Origin: Pithys albifrons albifrons
Taxonomy: Eukaryota > Chordata > Aves > Passeriformes > Thamnophilidae
Length of the DNA stretch: 64,000 bases
Reading direction: 5' to 3'
Assembly: GCF_047495875.1 (NCBI RefSeq)
Contig: NC_092459.1
Span: 91,621,560-91,685,559 of the forward strand
Part shown: positions 1 to 10,600 of the stretch, piece after piece
Numbering within the stretch: position 1 is the stretch's first letter
Layout of the letters: each line of letters opens with the position of its first letter
The notes under the pieces: generated by a model
Told to the model about the DNA's origin: nothing
The model's input: only the letters and a program-made list of their open reading frames with translations
The model's database searches: none
Position numbers and translations under genes: made by a program

Positions 1-42
1 AGTAGAATTTACTGGAAAAACTACTGCATTTTGCCAACATAT

Positions 43-54
43 AGTTCTGGACCA
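43..54. repeat. Target-site duplication, left copy, of the 5S SINE
   Basis: The 12-mer agttctggacca matches agttcttgacca at 396-407 at 11 of 12 positions. It lies directly before the 5S-like body and fixes the left boundary of the insertion. Confidence 0.75.
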
Positions 55-356
55 CAGGAGTTAAATGCCACCCTGATGCCCAATCCCGTCAGATCTAGGA
101 AGCTGAGCAGAGTCAGGCCTGGTTAGTCCTTGGATGGGAGACCTCCTGGGAATACCGAGTGCTGTAGGTTCTAGTCCTGAGGACTTCACTGTCACTGTCC
201 AAGCTCGCTTGGCTGTGGCAGATGAACATCAGAACTTAAACGGTGGGGCCAGTTCTGTACATGTTGTGCCTCACCTGAAAAATCCACCGCACAGGCTGGA
301 AGGGCACACCCACATGGGGAGAGCCCTTCCCAAATCTGTGTTCACGAAGCCTCACC

Positions 357-392
<36 letters not shown>

Positions 393-395
393 TTG
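55..395 (+). mobile_element. 5S rRNA-derived SINE with (ATG)n tail
   Basis: The first part, to about position 172, aligns by eye with vertebrate 5S rRNA through most of its length, including the stretch resembling GGAAGCTAAGCAGGGTC (about 98-114) and the one resembling TGGATGGGAGACCGCCTGG (131-149). These are box A and box C of the internal RNA polymerase III promoter, so the copy carries its own promoter. Next comes an unrelated middle and 3' part (about 173-356), then twelve ATG units (357-392). The sequence before the element (43-54, agttctggacca) recurs right after the tail (396-407, agttcttgacca) with one mismatch, which is the target-site duplication expected from LINE-driven insertion. 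Known relatives are 5S-headed SINE3 families such as AmnSINE1 and 5S-Sauria; a trinucleotide tail suggests mobilisation by an RTE-type LINE rather than CR1, which is inference. Substitutions in the 5S part rule out a functional 5S gene. Confidence 0.85.
357..392 (+). repeat. (ATG)12 microsatellite, SINE tail
   Basis: Twelve uninterrupted ATG units form the 3' tail of the 5S-headed SINE. On the two strands the tract reads as poly-Asp or poly-Ile in different frames, which creates spurious open frames here. The perfect array should be length-polymorphic. Confidence 0.9.
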
Positions 396-407
396 AGTTC
401 TTGACCA
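396..407. repeat. Target-site duplication, right copy, of the 5S SINE
   Basis: This copy directly follows the (ATG)12 tail and its short ttg end and differs from the left copy (43-54) at one base. The good preservation suggests an insertion that is not very old. Confidence 0.75.
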
Positions 408-2347
408 AAGAGGGGAATTTTCACTAATCACTTGTGAATAAACTAGCTGCTATCGAACTAGAGAGGGACTTGGATCGTAACATAAAATAGAGTATTATAC
501 TCCAGTTAGAAACTTCCTCACTTTGTCTTCACTTTTCCCATGAATCTTAGAACTAAGTTTTATTAGTAGAAACCTGGTATTAACAACTTTAAATTTACAC
601 AGACAACTATTCACAAAAGAAACTCTGGTACCTCTGTGGGGACAGACAATGCTTGACAGAGCTTTCTGTCAAGCATTTCCAAGTATCTTGGCACAAGTGG
701 AGTCTAATGAATGAGATGGGACTCTAACTTGTGCTTTTGAGGTGTTCTCCAGGGCATCAGTGAGTTGAGGGACACTGTAGAACAAAACATGACTTTATAG
801 TTATCACACAGGTGAGGGGTCTTTGTTCAATTCAAGTAGACTGGCAAAAACGTGTCTTCAATTACTTTCACTTCTATACTATATTGAATTGACTGAATTA
901 TATATTTCATGTTATGTATGCGTGGCGTGAGAAAGCTTTTCCCATTTTCCTTTATTTCCATTTAAAATTAAATTAAAATGAACTAGTTCTCTGAAAACAT
1001 GCATGATAATATAAATAACATGCATCAGAATAGAGTGCAAGAAGTGAAAGTATCAAGTTTTCATGATTTGAAGAAACTCCTTGTTCTCCCCCTTTCAAGA
1101 TCCTGTTTGGTTGATTCATTTCTGTTCCTTGAAGAAATTCCTTACAACATGACCATGAAGCTGATCAATGGATTCAGGTCACAGGAAATAGCAGAGAAAA
1201 AAAGATTGAATGTGATTTCCTGACTAAAAGAGATATTTCTCTACCACCCCTCCACAGATATCTTACCTTCAGCCCATCCTAATTCAATTAGGAATAGTAC
1301 TAGGAATGTCTCAAGTTCGTGCAATTGCTGCAGCAAAAAAGTGCATTCCCTTGACCTATGTGGGACTTAGCCAAAATAATTCAAATACATGTTGTAAAAA
1401 TAACTGTTACCTATACTAGTATGTAGAGGTAATAGCTATATGGAAATATGTGCCATCATTTATAGAGCACCTTTGACCTATTCACCTGAACCCAGATCAC
1501 TAATCCATCTGGCCTGGAACAATTTCTAACACTCCCAATCTGTCAACAGTTCCAAACAGCTGCCATTTCCAAACTAAAGCCAGCCTCTCAGACAAATGTC
1601 ATCTTCTTTCCCTCAAGATGTGGTATTATCCTTCTCTTTACTCCTCCTCTCATAAATTTCACTGATGTGATGGGGGATCAGTAACTGATCCTTGAAAAGG
1701 TGACTGAAGAAGTGGCAGATTCAGTAGCTGATAAGCCATCTTAACCTGAGATGATAAGAGATTATTCACACTCATGGTCTGGGACTCCCAATTCTAAAGA
1801 AATATGGGATTCATTTCTGCCTGAATATATAGAGTGAAACATTATACTGAAAGTGCAAAAAGGCTACAAAAAAATCTCCTTTTGACCTGTTTTACTGGAG
1901 ATTTTTGAGTTTATGCTTATGAATTTTCTGTGGGAGGATATTCTATATTATAACACTCTTGTCAGTGGAAATAAAATTAAATTTATATGTGTGAACTGAT
2001 GGCACAGGATTATTTGAGGGAGGAAGGGACAAGACACTCCATTGGTCCCATTTGCTCCAGATTTCCACCCACAAAATTTCCACAATTTTTAACCTAGCCA
2101 GGAGTCTTTGAGACTCATCTGTTGGTAAACGAAGATCTCTGCTGTCATTGTCAAACTGCTTCTCTGTGTGGAATTAATTCAAATACTTCTATATCATGGT
2201 CCCCTGTATAGCTCAGATGTGCAACAAGATGTCCAGAACAATGGTGGACACCTTATGTTTTAATATCTGCCTATAACATGTAGTTACAGAGGATTTATGT
2301 ATGTGCATTCAGTAAAGGTGTTTAAGCTCCTATAAAGACTCAATAAC

Positions 2348-2365
2348 AAAAAAAAATTTTTTTTT
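2348..2365. repeat. Perfect A9T9 tract
   Basis: Nine A are followed directly by nine T, giving a perfect palindrome. Such AnTn tracts are intrinsically bent and disfavour nucleosomes. A second, A8T8 followed by five A, lies 518 bp further at 2866-2881. No function is implied. Confidence 0.6.
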
Positions 2366-4449
2366 CACTAAGCAGGTTGTCTGGCATTTTCAACTTGAGA
2401 TAAATTTGTTATCCAGTTGCAGAGAGGCAAAATAATACTACCAAGAAAAGTGCTTAAGGTATGATAAAAAGTTTAAAAATTATTTCCCCTGCATCCCTGA
2501 GAAATGTTGCACTTGCATCCTACTGGTGGTTGGAAGTGTGATTTTGCTTGTATTTATTTTTCTGTCACTGAATCATTAAGACACAAGTCACATGATAATT
2601 CCCAAGGAGTGCCAGCAATTCTTTTATGTAGGACCAGAGATACAGGTACATACAAAGGCAAATGCGGCAATAGCATATTAACTACATGAATAATCAGATA
2701 TATTTAAATAGTGGATTTTACACTTCTACCTCACAAGGCATCGTACGTGGAACTCTTGCTGGAGTCAATTCTGCCTACTTCTCAATTAATTCAGAAGGAC
2801 CTGCAAGTACTCAGAACTACTGAGGCTGCTTAATAAAGAGCATAAGCCCATAGCCTTTGGAAGTGAAAAAAAATTTTTTTTAAAAAGGGAATTATACAGA
2901 ATTGGATGTTTATGATGACACTATAGATAAAAACCCTATAGCACTCAATGGAAAATACAGAGGTTTTGAACAATCCTACAGAATTAAACAGATAAGGCTA
3001 TGTTTGGTGCATGACAAGCAGAAACCTTTAAAAAGAAACTATGCAAAACATACTTTATATCATATCAAGTCCTCAAATATTTTATATTACTTTGACTGGG
3101 ACCTTCTTAAATGTTAGTGTAAGCAGGACAGTTTCATTGATTTTATCAGGTTTTTTCATACCCAGGAACACTATCTATGTCCTTTTTTATTGTAAAATTT
3201 CCACTAAAGCAGACAAAAAAGACTTCAAGATTTCCCAGAAAACAGTCTTAAAGAGAGATTGGTGTTACAGTTATTCTAGATCAAGTCCTTTTCTACCTTA
3301 AGTTTTTTGATACAGCTCTTTAGCAAATCCACTCCATATAATCCAGATATTGTGTAAGTATGCAGTTTATCTCATTATATTTATTTAACTAGTTATGGAT
3401 AAGGAAACATGGGGTGTTTTTCCTTTTTCTGAGCACTAGTGAATAAAGTTTTTTCTCTAACAAATCCTATTTTACTGTATTAAAAAGAATTCATTATCAG
3501 TCAGATAAGTGAAGGTACTTTAGTCCTGATATGTCCCAGTTTCAGAAAGGCTTGTTTTATGCTTAAAGCTTTGCTAACTGCATAATCTGCCACTGAGTGG
3601 GAAACATGTTAATTCATATGCAATAGTGAAATCAGAAATAGTGAAAATTTGTTACAGCTTCTTTGTACAAGTGTTATGGCAAAATGAAACCTATTTTAAA
3701 AAGAATATTTTGATGTTAAACCTGATGCTCTCTCTGCTGCAGGAGAAACAGGCAAATTTGTGCTGGCTAAAGTATCCCAGGGCGTCAAAAATATGGAAGC
3801 TAATATTGTTGCTTGTATGATATGATGAAGTTGGCAGGAGTTGTTTTTTCGTGAGTGGTGATGGTTGTTCAAAATTTGAAAGCTGTGTGTCCAACAGTGT
3901 TCAGTGAAACCTCCCATTATGTGACTGATTTTTGAGAATTCAACAGCACCCAAAAATACTCCTGATAATTTATTCTACTTTAAATTATAGTGTTGAGACT
4001 ATGGGTGTTCCTAAGGAACTGGCTACTGGAGTTTTTAATGTGTGATAATCCTACATTCCTCCAAAAAAAGGAAGGGTGTAAAATGAGTAAACACTTAGGT
4101 ATGGCAATGGTAGCCCAAATGGCCTGCAAGAAGGATTAGGGGCAAAATGAAAATGGCTTTACCTTGGAAGTTTCTTAGGTGACAAGAATAAGGAGCTGAA
4201 AAACCCAGTAATCTAACACAATTTGTACACCCCTCTAAAAATATAAGCGTAGTCACTGCGGATTCATGATGAAAACTTCATAATACCACAAAACCAAGAC
4301 CGCCTACCTGGCCACCCATTTTAACCTCTGGATAGAACTGATGTGTGATTGATAGAGAACTAACTATGGAAATATTTCACAAGGGGCAGAAAAGTAAGGT
4401 TTTCCATGGGTTTTATTGTTTTCACAAACTATCTTGGCTCTGTAAATAG

Positions 4450-4776
4450 GTCTGGTTAGAGTAAATTCAGAGGATGCTCTGCAGCTATTTATCCCCGTGC
4501 TGTACCCTGGTGAGGCTGCTGACTGGGCTGATAGTGCTCCCACGTATGCCACACTCGAAAAAAAAGACCCAAGGTACACCGTATCTCAGGTGGTAGACAG
4601 GCCTCATGTAAGAAAAGGCTTCCAAGGGAGTAGGGGGCACATTGAGTTCACCACTCACACTGCAGCTTCTGGAGTAGAGGTTGCACCTTGGAACACAATT
4701 TGGACAAAGACAGTTTGGGATTTGGTACTGCTGCACTACAGGCAGGTTAAGAGGATGCCAGCTCCTCAGAAGTGAG
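4450..4776 (+). other. Stop-free 108-codon frame with donor-like end, unidentified
   Basis: One frame is open for about 108 codons and ends at TGA just after a good splice-donor match (cagaa|gtgagt, junction after 4771). Protein-like segments include YPGEAADWADSAPTYATLEK and HIEFTTHTAASGVEVAPW. Upstream acceptor candidates (AG near 4469 and 4485) have poor pyrimidine tracts. The opposite strand is also fairly open here, which weakens the coding case. I do not recognise the sequence; it could be an exon, a decayed gene fragment or chance. Confidence 0.15.
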
Positions 4777-5897
4777 TAAACCCATATCTGCAGTCAGCCA
4801 GCTGCATTATCTGGAAGACTTTGACATGGGGACCCTTTTACTTTAGGCATGGATGGGATTATGAAAAGGATGGGCTAATGTTTGCCAACCACAACAGAGC
4901 TACCCTGTTTGACACCACACAAAGCAATGATACTGTAAAAATTCTTTGAGGTCTTTATGGAAAATAGATCTTTGTTTCAGTTCTGTTCTATGATTGATTA
5001 TTGCTTCATACTTTTTTCTTTTTTTTTTTTTTATACCCACAGGGGACACCCACTCACAATCCTATGAGTTCATAAACCAGAGTTTATTTTCTGTTAGCAC
5101 AGCGATACCTCAATGCTGTGTGAGAACTCAGGCATGAGTGGTGCAAACAGAAAGCCTATTTAGAATTTATCATGGCTCACTTTGTCAGATCTTTTTTCCC
5201 TAACATGAGATCTACTGAAACATCTGTAAGTTTGCCCTGCTAAATAAAAGTGCCTAGCTTCTAGAAGAGAATGAAAGCCGCTCTTGTAGATTTTGTATTT
5301 ACAACATGTCATATGGTACAGCTTGGTCAGGATACTTTTGAAGTTAAATAGTGTTTAGAGAAGTTCCAAAACAAAAATCAATCCAAGAAAAAAATCCAAA
5401 TAGAAGATTTCTGGTTTGTAAAATGTTGAAATGTCAGGCTTACTTCCTTTTGAGTAAGGGCAATCTATAAAAAATGGCTTTGTCTATGTAGCTCTAGCAA
5501 AGGAATTGATTGAATTTTCTTTTTCAGATGAAATAATTACATTTGTACAGCCACGAAGGTATGGTGTTACCTTATTTCAAGAACAGTTAGTCCAGTTTGG
5601 AAAGGATAAATGTTTGTGCTGCAGCTTCTGGGTACACAAGGGCTCTCATCCGAATCCCCTTGTCCATGAAGGAATATTCCCTGGAGCCCTGGATTACATA
5701 CTGAAATACCTCTAGTTCCAAGAAGACTACTTGAACATGTAACTGCAGCCTTGTTCCAGGTGTGTCACATGTCAGCACAGGCTCTGGAAATCCAAATATC
5801 TTCAGAGAGAGTACTTTGATCTTTCTGCTCCTCAAATACAACACTAAGCTAAACTAAAAGCAAACATCCTAGTTTAACATGTTTTAGTAATCTGCTT

Positions 5898-5914
5898 GGG
5901 AACGTGACGTTCCC
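5898..5914. repeat. 17-nt perfect inverted repeat containing TGACGT
   Basis: The sequence GGGAACGTGACGTTCCC has 8-nt arms around a central G. It contains TGACGT, the half-site class bound by CREB/ATF-type factors, in an area otherwise poor in CpG. Functional use is inference only. Confidence 0.35.
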
Positions 5915-7246
5915 TGAGAGCAGATGTATAGCTTTCTCTTTCTGACCTTCTCTCATAATTTTATTCCCTTTTTGCAAACCTGAATGTTGTATGAATTAGT
6001 TTTTCAAGCTACAAATTCCCCAACAGGCTTCTGATTAACCTCTATGTAAGTATAGATCACACTTGTGTCAAAATTCCCCAGACAGACCACAACTCACGCA
6101 GACTTCTGTGTCTCTCCTCTGGTGGGGATCTTGGGAGTTTCCATTTGTCTGAGGAAGGTTTGTTTATCATGCATATGACTCTAGTCCTACTTCACCTGAG
6201 TCTCATGACATTGTTTTTAGGATGTAATTATTAAGATCTCAATGTCCCTTAAAATGGCAAAGAAAATTTCAGCCTTCTGTGATCGTGAAAAAAATTTGAA
6301 AATGTGGAATGCTCCTCTAGACTGCAGAATTCAGAAGTCAAATAAAATACTTTCCTCCTCTTTATCCTTCAGGTTCTTATCTTTTTTAGCCAGTTTATTT
6401 CTTTGGTATTGTTTTGTTTTCTGTAGAGAAGGTGGAGGTATGGGAATTACCTCATGCTTTGACTAATCTGTTTTTTATTCTTTGAAGCTGACATTGAGCT
6501 TCTGATTGCCTTCTGACTATAAGGATTATAGTGATTTCATTATAACTAAATTGACAACTAGTCTCCAAACAGCAGCAGCTATCAAGTCCTTCCCAAAAGC
6601 AAGTTAAGATTAGTGTGCCATGATCTATTTGAACCAAAGACAGATCCAGAGGAACTCTTTCCTTGTAGTGCTTATGGCAGTCCTAAAGAAAAGGCTGGGA
6701 TAAGACTGTAAGGAGGAGACACAGCCTGACTGACAGTCTGAGTAGTATTCAGTGGAAGGGAGGAATTTATAGTGCCTGTGTCAAACCAACTACTGACTTC
6801 TCAGTATTCTGAGAGGGGTGCAGAAATCTTTCCTTTTCCCCCTTATAAACAGCCCTGCAGCCTGAAGGTAATGCTCCAATGCTGGACAACCAAGACATTT
6901 CTTGTTTAATTGTTAGTTCCTTGCTTGTGTAATTTTATATGTGAGTAATTGTTTTTTCCCTTCTGCTATTTTTTTTCTTGCATCAGTGGAAACAAAATAT
7001 CAGAAGTATGGGAATATTGGAGCAAGTGGAAAGAGTGAAAACAACTGTTTTCCTGGAATATAGTATTATGCCATGGGGTCAGTAACAGATGAAGCTAAAC
7101 AATGAGAGAAGAGAGTGCGTCTGAACATGCATTTTTTCTTGCTCCATTGTGAGCCATAAAATATTCAAAGCTAATAATTTTTTGAAAAATATTCTTCTAC
7201 TCTCTGAACAGTTAGATCAAGATTTAAGCTACTGTTGAATTATTGG

Positions 7247-7642
<396 letters not shown>

Positions 7643-10600
7643 AAAAAAAGTTTACTGCTGTTAGTGTCTTTAGTGCCCGTTTAAGTATGGCTCATGTTGC
7701 TCAAGAAAAATTGCAACAGAGACTCTGTGTTTTGTACACCAAAGAAACTGCTGCTTGTAGTTATCAGGAACAATGTGAAGGACTGAGAAGGGAACTTGCT
7801 GGTTTGTATTTAACTGCATTATTTTGAAAAACATGGTTCAAGAAAGAGCCATTTACTCATTTACTAACAACAAGAAATTCTACAATTAAAAAGTCATCAA
7901 ATCAAACAGGTCATCCTCTGCACTGGGAACTGCTCACTGGAGTTCACCCGAGAAAAATTACTTTAAGGTTATCTACAATGCCAGATACTTAATTTTCAAG
8001 TTTAAAAAATATTTATTAGCAAACACTTTCTTTTCCTTCTCTCTTTTTATTTTCTTTTTTTTTAAACAAGGTCCGATTTTTTAATCACAGATTTGTTTAC
8101 TGAAGAAAAGAATTCCTAAAAAATATCACTAATATGTTAGATATTTTTAGTGTAGGAAAAAGGTATGACTGTGTTTGAAATGCATATTCCTTAGTTTAGT
8201 TTTGTATAGAGTGGTAGCTTTAACAGTAATTTCTGATTAATTGCAAGCACCAATGAAATTAGTAGGCCTTCTCACATGTTTCCAATTAAATCCATGAACA
8301 AGTGTTCTTCTGGGTCTGACAGGCTATACTCTTCAGTAGATCCAGAAAAGCAATTTTTAGCTTTTCTTTTCTTTTTATTCCCCCTGAAAATAAATGTGAA
8401 ACATAGTGAACTGAAGCTGTTCACACGTCCATTGTTTTATATTAATGATAATTCAAAAAATGCAAATATTAACCAGACAATTGGGTTTTGGTTTGATTTT
8501 GGTTTGGTTTTGGTGGAGGTAGGGTGAAGGGTGCAGGAAACAGTTTTTCATTTAGAAATCTTCATTTGTAATTCTGACATGTAAAAAAGCAGTACTTGAA
8601 GATTTAGCACTTTGGACCACAGGAACATTTTCTCTAACTTTGTCAGACATGAAATGAAATTTTCCTTTTTTTTTTTTGCTTTAGTTTTACAGAGCATTCA
8701 GGAAATTTGTTTTTTCCTTTGTCCAATATTCCTCTGTATCTGAAAAGTATGCTTTTGAATATTAGGAACTTGATGCTATTTAACAGTCTTAATAATTTTA
8801 CCTTCTTGGATCTTTTTCAGTTAGGTCCGACCTTGAGAAAGTGAAGTTTTTCACTATTACAAATAAACATGGGTTGACTCACCCTCTCCAGCTTTGGGAT
8901 CTGCATTGAAATAAACACTACACAAAAGCATTACATTTTATGTGTTCTACCTATTTACCAATATCACAAAAGAGGCAATAGATGCTGCTATGAACTGCAG
9001 AGTAGTAACCAGATTCAACAGGAGCAACAGTTTTCCCTCAAAAAACGAGCCCATAAGCAACAATTAAAAATTTATACTTTCTGAAGATGATGTTTTTTCC
9101 TTGCAAGCTGTTTGTGCCTGGCACGATGCCTCAGTCACCAGCCCATGAAATTCACAGACACTCAATCTTGCTACCACAGAGTAACTGTTTTATTTTGGCT
9201 GAGAAGAGCAAGTTTCCAGCTGGACAACAGTCTTCAGCCCTTTACATACACATATATGTCACATAACAATGTTTTAAAAAAAAAAAGCTACAGAAACTTT
9301 GTCTTGGTACCCACAATTTACAGTAGCTTCTTTTGTGTCCTCTGTGGAGTGAAACAAAAATACATGAGGTAACTCCCCTGATATTTTTGACACCTGAATA
9401 AGAAATTACCCAGACTTAAAATGGTTCATGCAAATGTACTGTACTGTCACACAGCAGCATCTTCACTGATCATCCTGTGTGTAACAACAAAGGCACCACC
9501 AGACGCCTAAACTGATACCCAGTGATCTTTACCTTCCACATGATACAAATCAGCTACTCGAGAATTCTGCATTAGCTGCAGGTCTTTTATTTTATATAGG
9601 ACTTGGTGCAACATTCTGAAGCCCACAGTACTATCTCCTTTCAGTCTCCTGTGGTTTGTGACATCTCCTAGGCCCTTTCCATCTTTTCCACATGCTTTCT
9701 TTGTGTCCAGTTACTTTGTGTAACTGATCTTTACAGTTTACAAATCAGCCAATTCTCAGTCTCTTTTCTCTAGATCTGCTGCTTCTTACCACTCTCAGGG
9801 GAGTGTCCTTCCCAGAAATTCTCTTTTTGCACCTAAAACCAGCAGGACACTGATTCTTAGAGTACTTTCCTTTCCTCTCTACCCGGGCGGGGGGGGGGAG
9901 GCTGGGGCACGCCTTCCTACTGGACTAAGGGGAACACACTGTGTGCTTTTCCTTCTACCCTTCCCCTCTCCTGGTGCATCCAGTGCCTGTTCTACCGCCA
10001 GAGGATACCTGGCAGTAAGGATAAACAGTGGTTAGCAATGGTGACACAATTATTGTGATGTTAGAGGCTATCTGGAGATGAGAATTATGGCCCATTGTCT
10101 TCATTACGCTTCTTCAGTGCCCAGTTAAAAAAACCAAAACCTGTATCCTACTGTCACTCAGATCCCATTATGGTCATCCATTCTCATTTTTCTGAGAATT
10201 TTTCCTTGGCCTCTTCCTCAAAATACATTTTTTGTGACACTCCCATAAAGCCACAAAATAACAGCTGTGAAGGGCCAGAAAGAAGGAACTCACCCCAGCC
10301 CTGCCATCAGGCCCTGACAAAACCCAGAAACTGGAGAAAGAAATCAGAAGAATGAATGGACCGATTGTCAGCTCCAAGCCCTCAGTTCACCTGCTTGCAA
10401 TTTGGTGCTTGTGCAATTGGGTTTCCATCTCTAGCCTATGCAATCTAAATCAATGGCAAGATGTTTGGTGCCTCATTTACAGATGTGATTTGAAAATCAA
10501 TGATTCTGTAAAACCACTGTAGGTTGAGTGGGACCTAAAACAAAGCCTGTGATTTTTATGGTAACCTGAATAAGTATCTTCTGGAAATCAAATTCCTGAA

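Larger units (their letters stand above)
408..7246. other. Non-coding stretch, no confirmed gene
   Basis: This is mostly AT-rich unique sequence without a recognisable gene or transposon. Noted inside it are two perfect A/T palindromes (2348-2365 and 2866-2881), a stop-free 108-codon frame at 4450-4776 and a 17-nt perfect inverted repeat at 5898-5914, all described separately. Old, eroded repeats could be present that I cannot see by eye. Confidence 0.5.

Noticed and set aside
49..172. A functional 5S rRNA gene
   Set aside because: Many substitutions and small indels against vertebrate 5S, no following T-run terminator, and it sits inside a SINE with a target-site duplication.
134..427. 97-codon frame with an Asp run
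   Set aside because: It is SINE sequence plus the ATG array, with no independent coding signal.
2866..2886. A Rho-independent-like hairpin with a T run
   Set aside because: A perfect A/T palindrome in vertebrate DNA; bacterial terminators do not apply.
10294..10330. 37-nt minus-strand exon-like unit with excellent splice signals
   Set aside because: Two frames are open, the unit is very short and no partner exon was found nearby.
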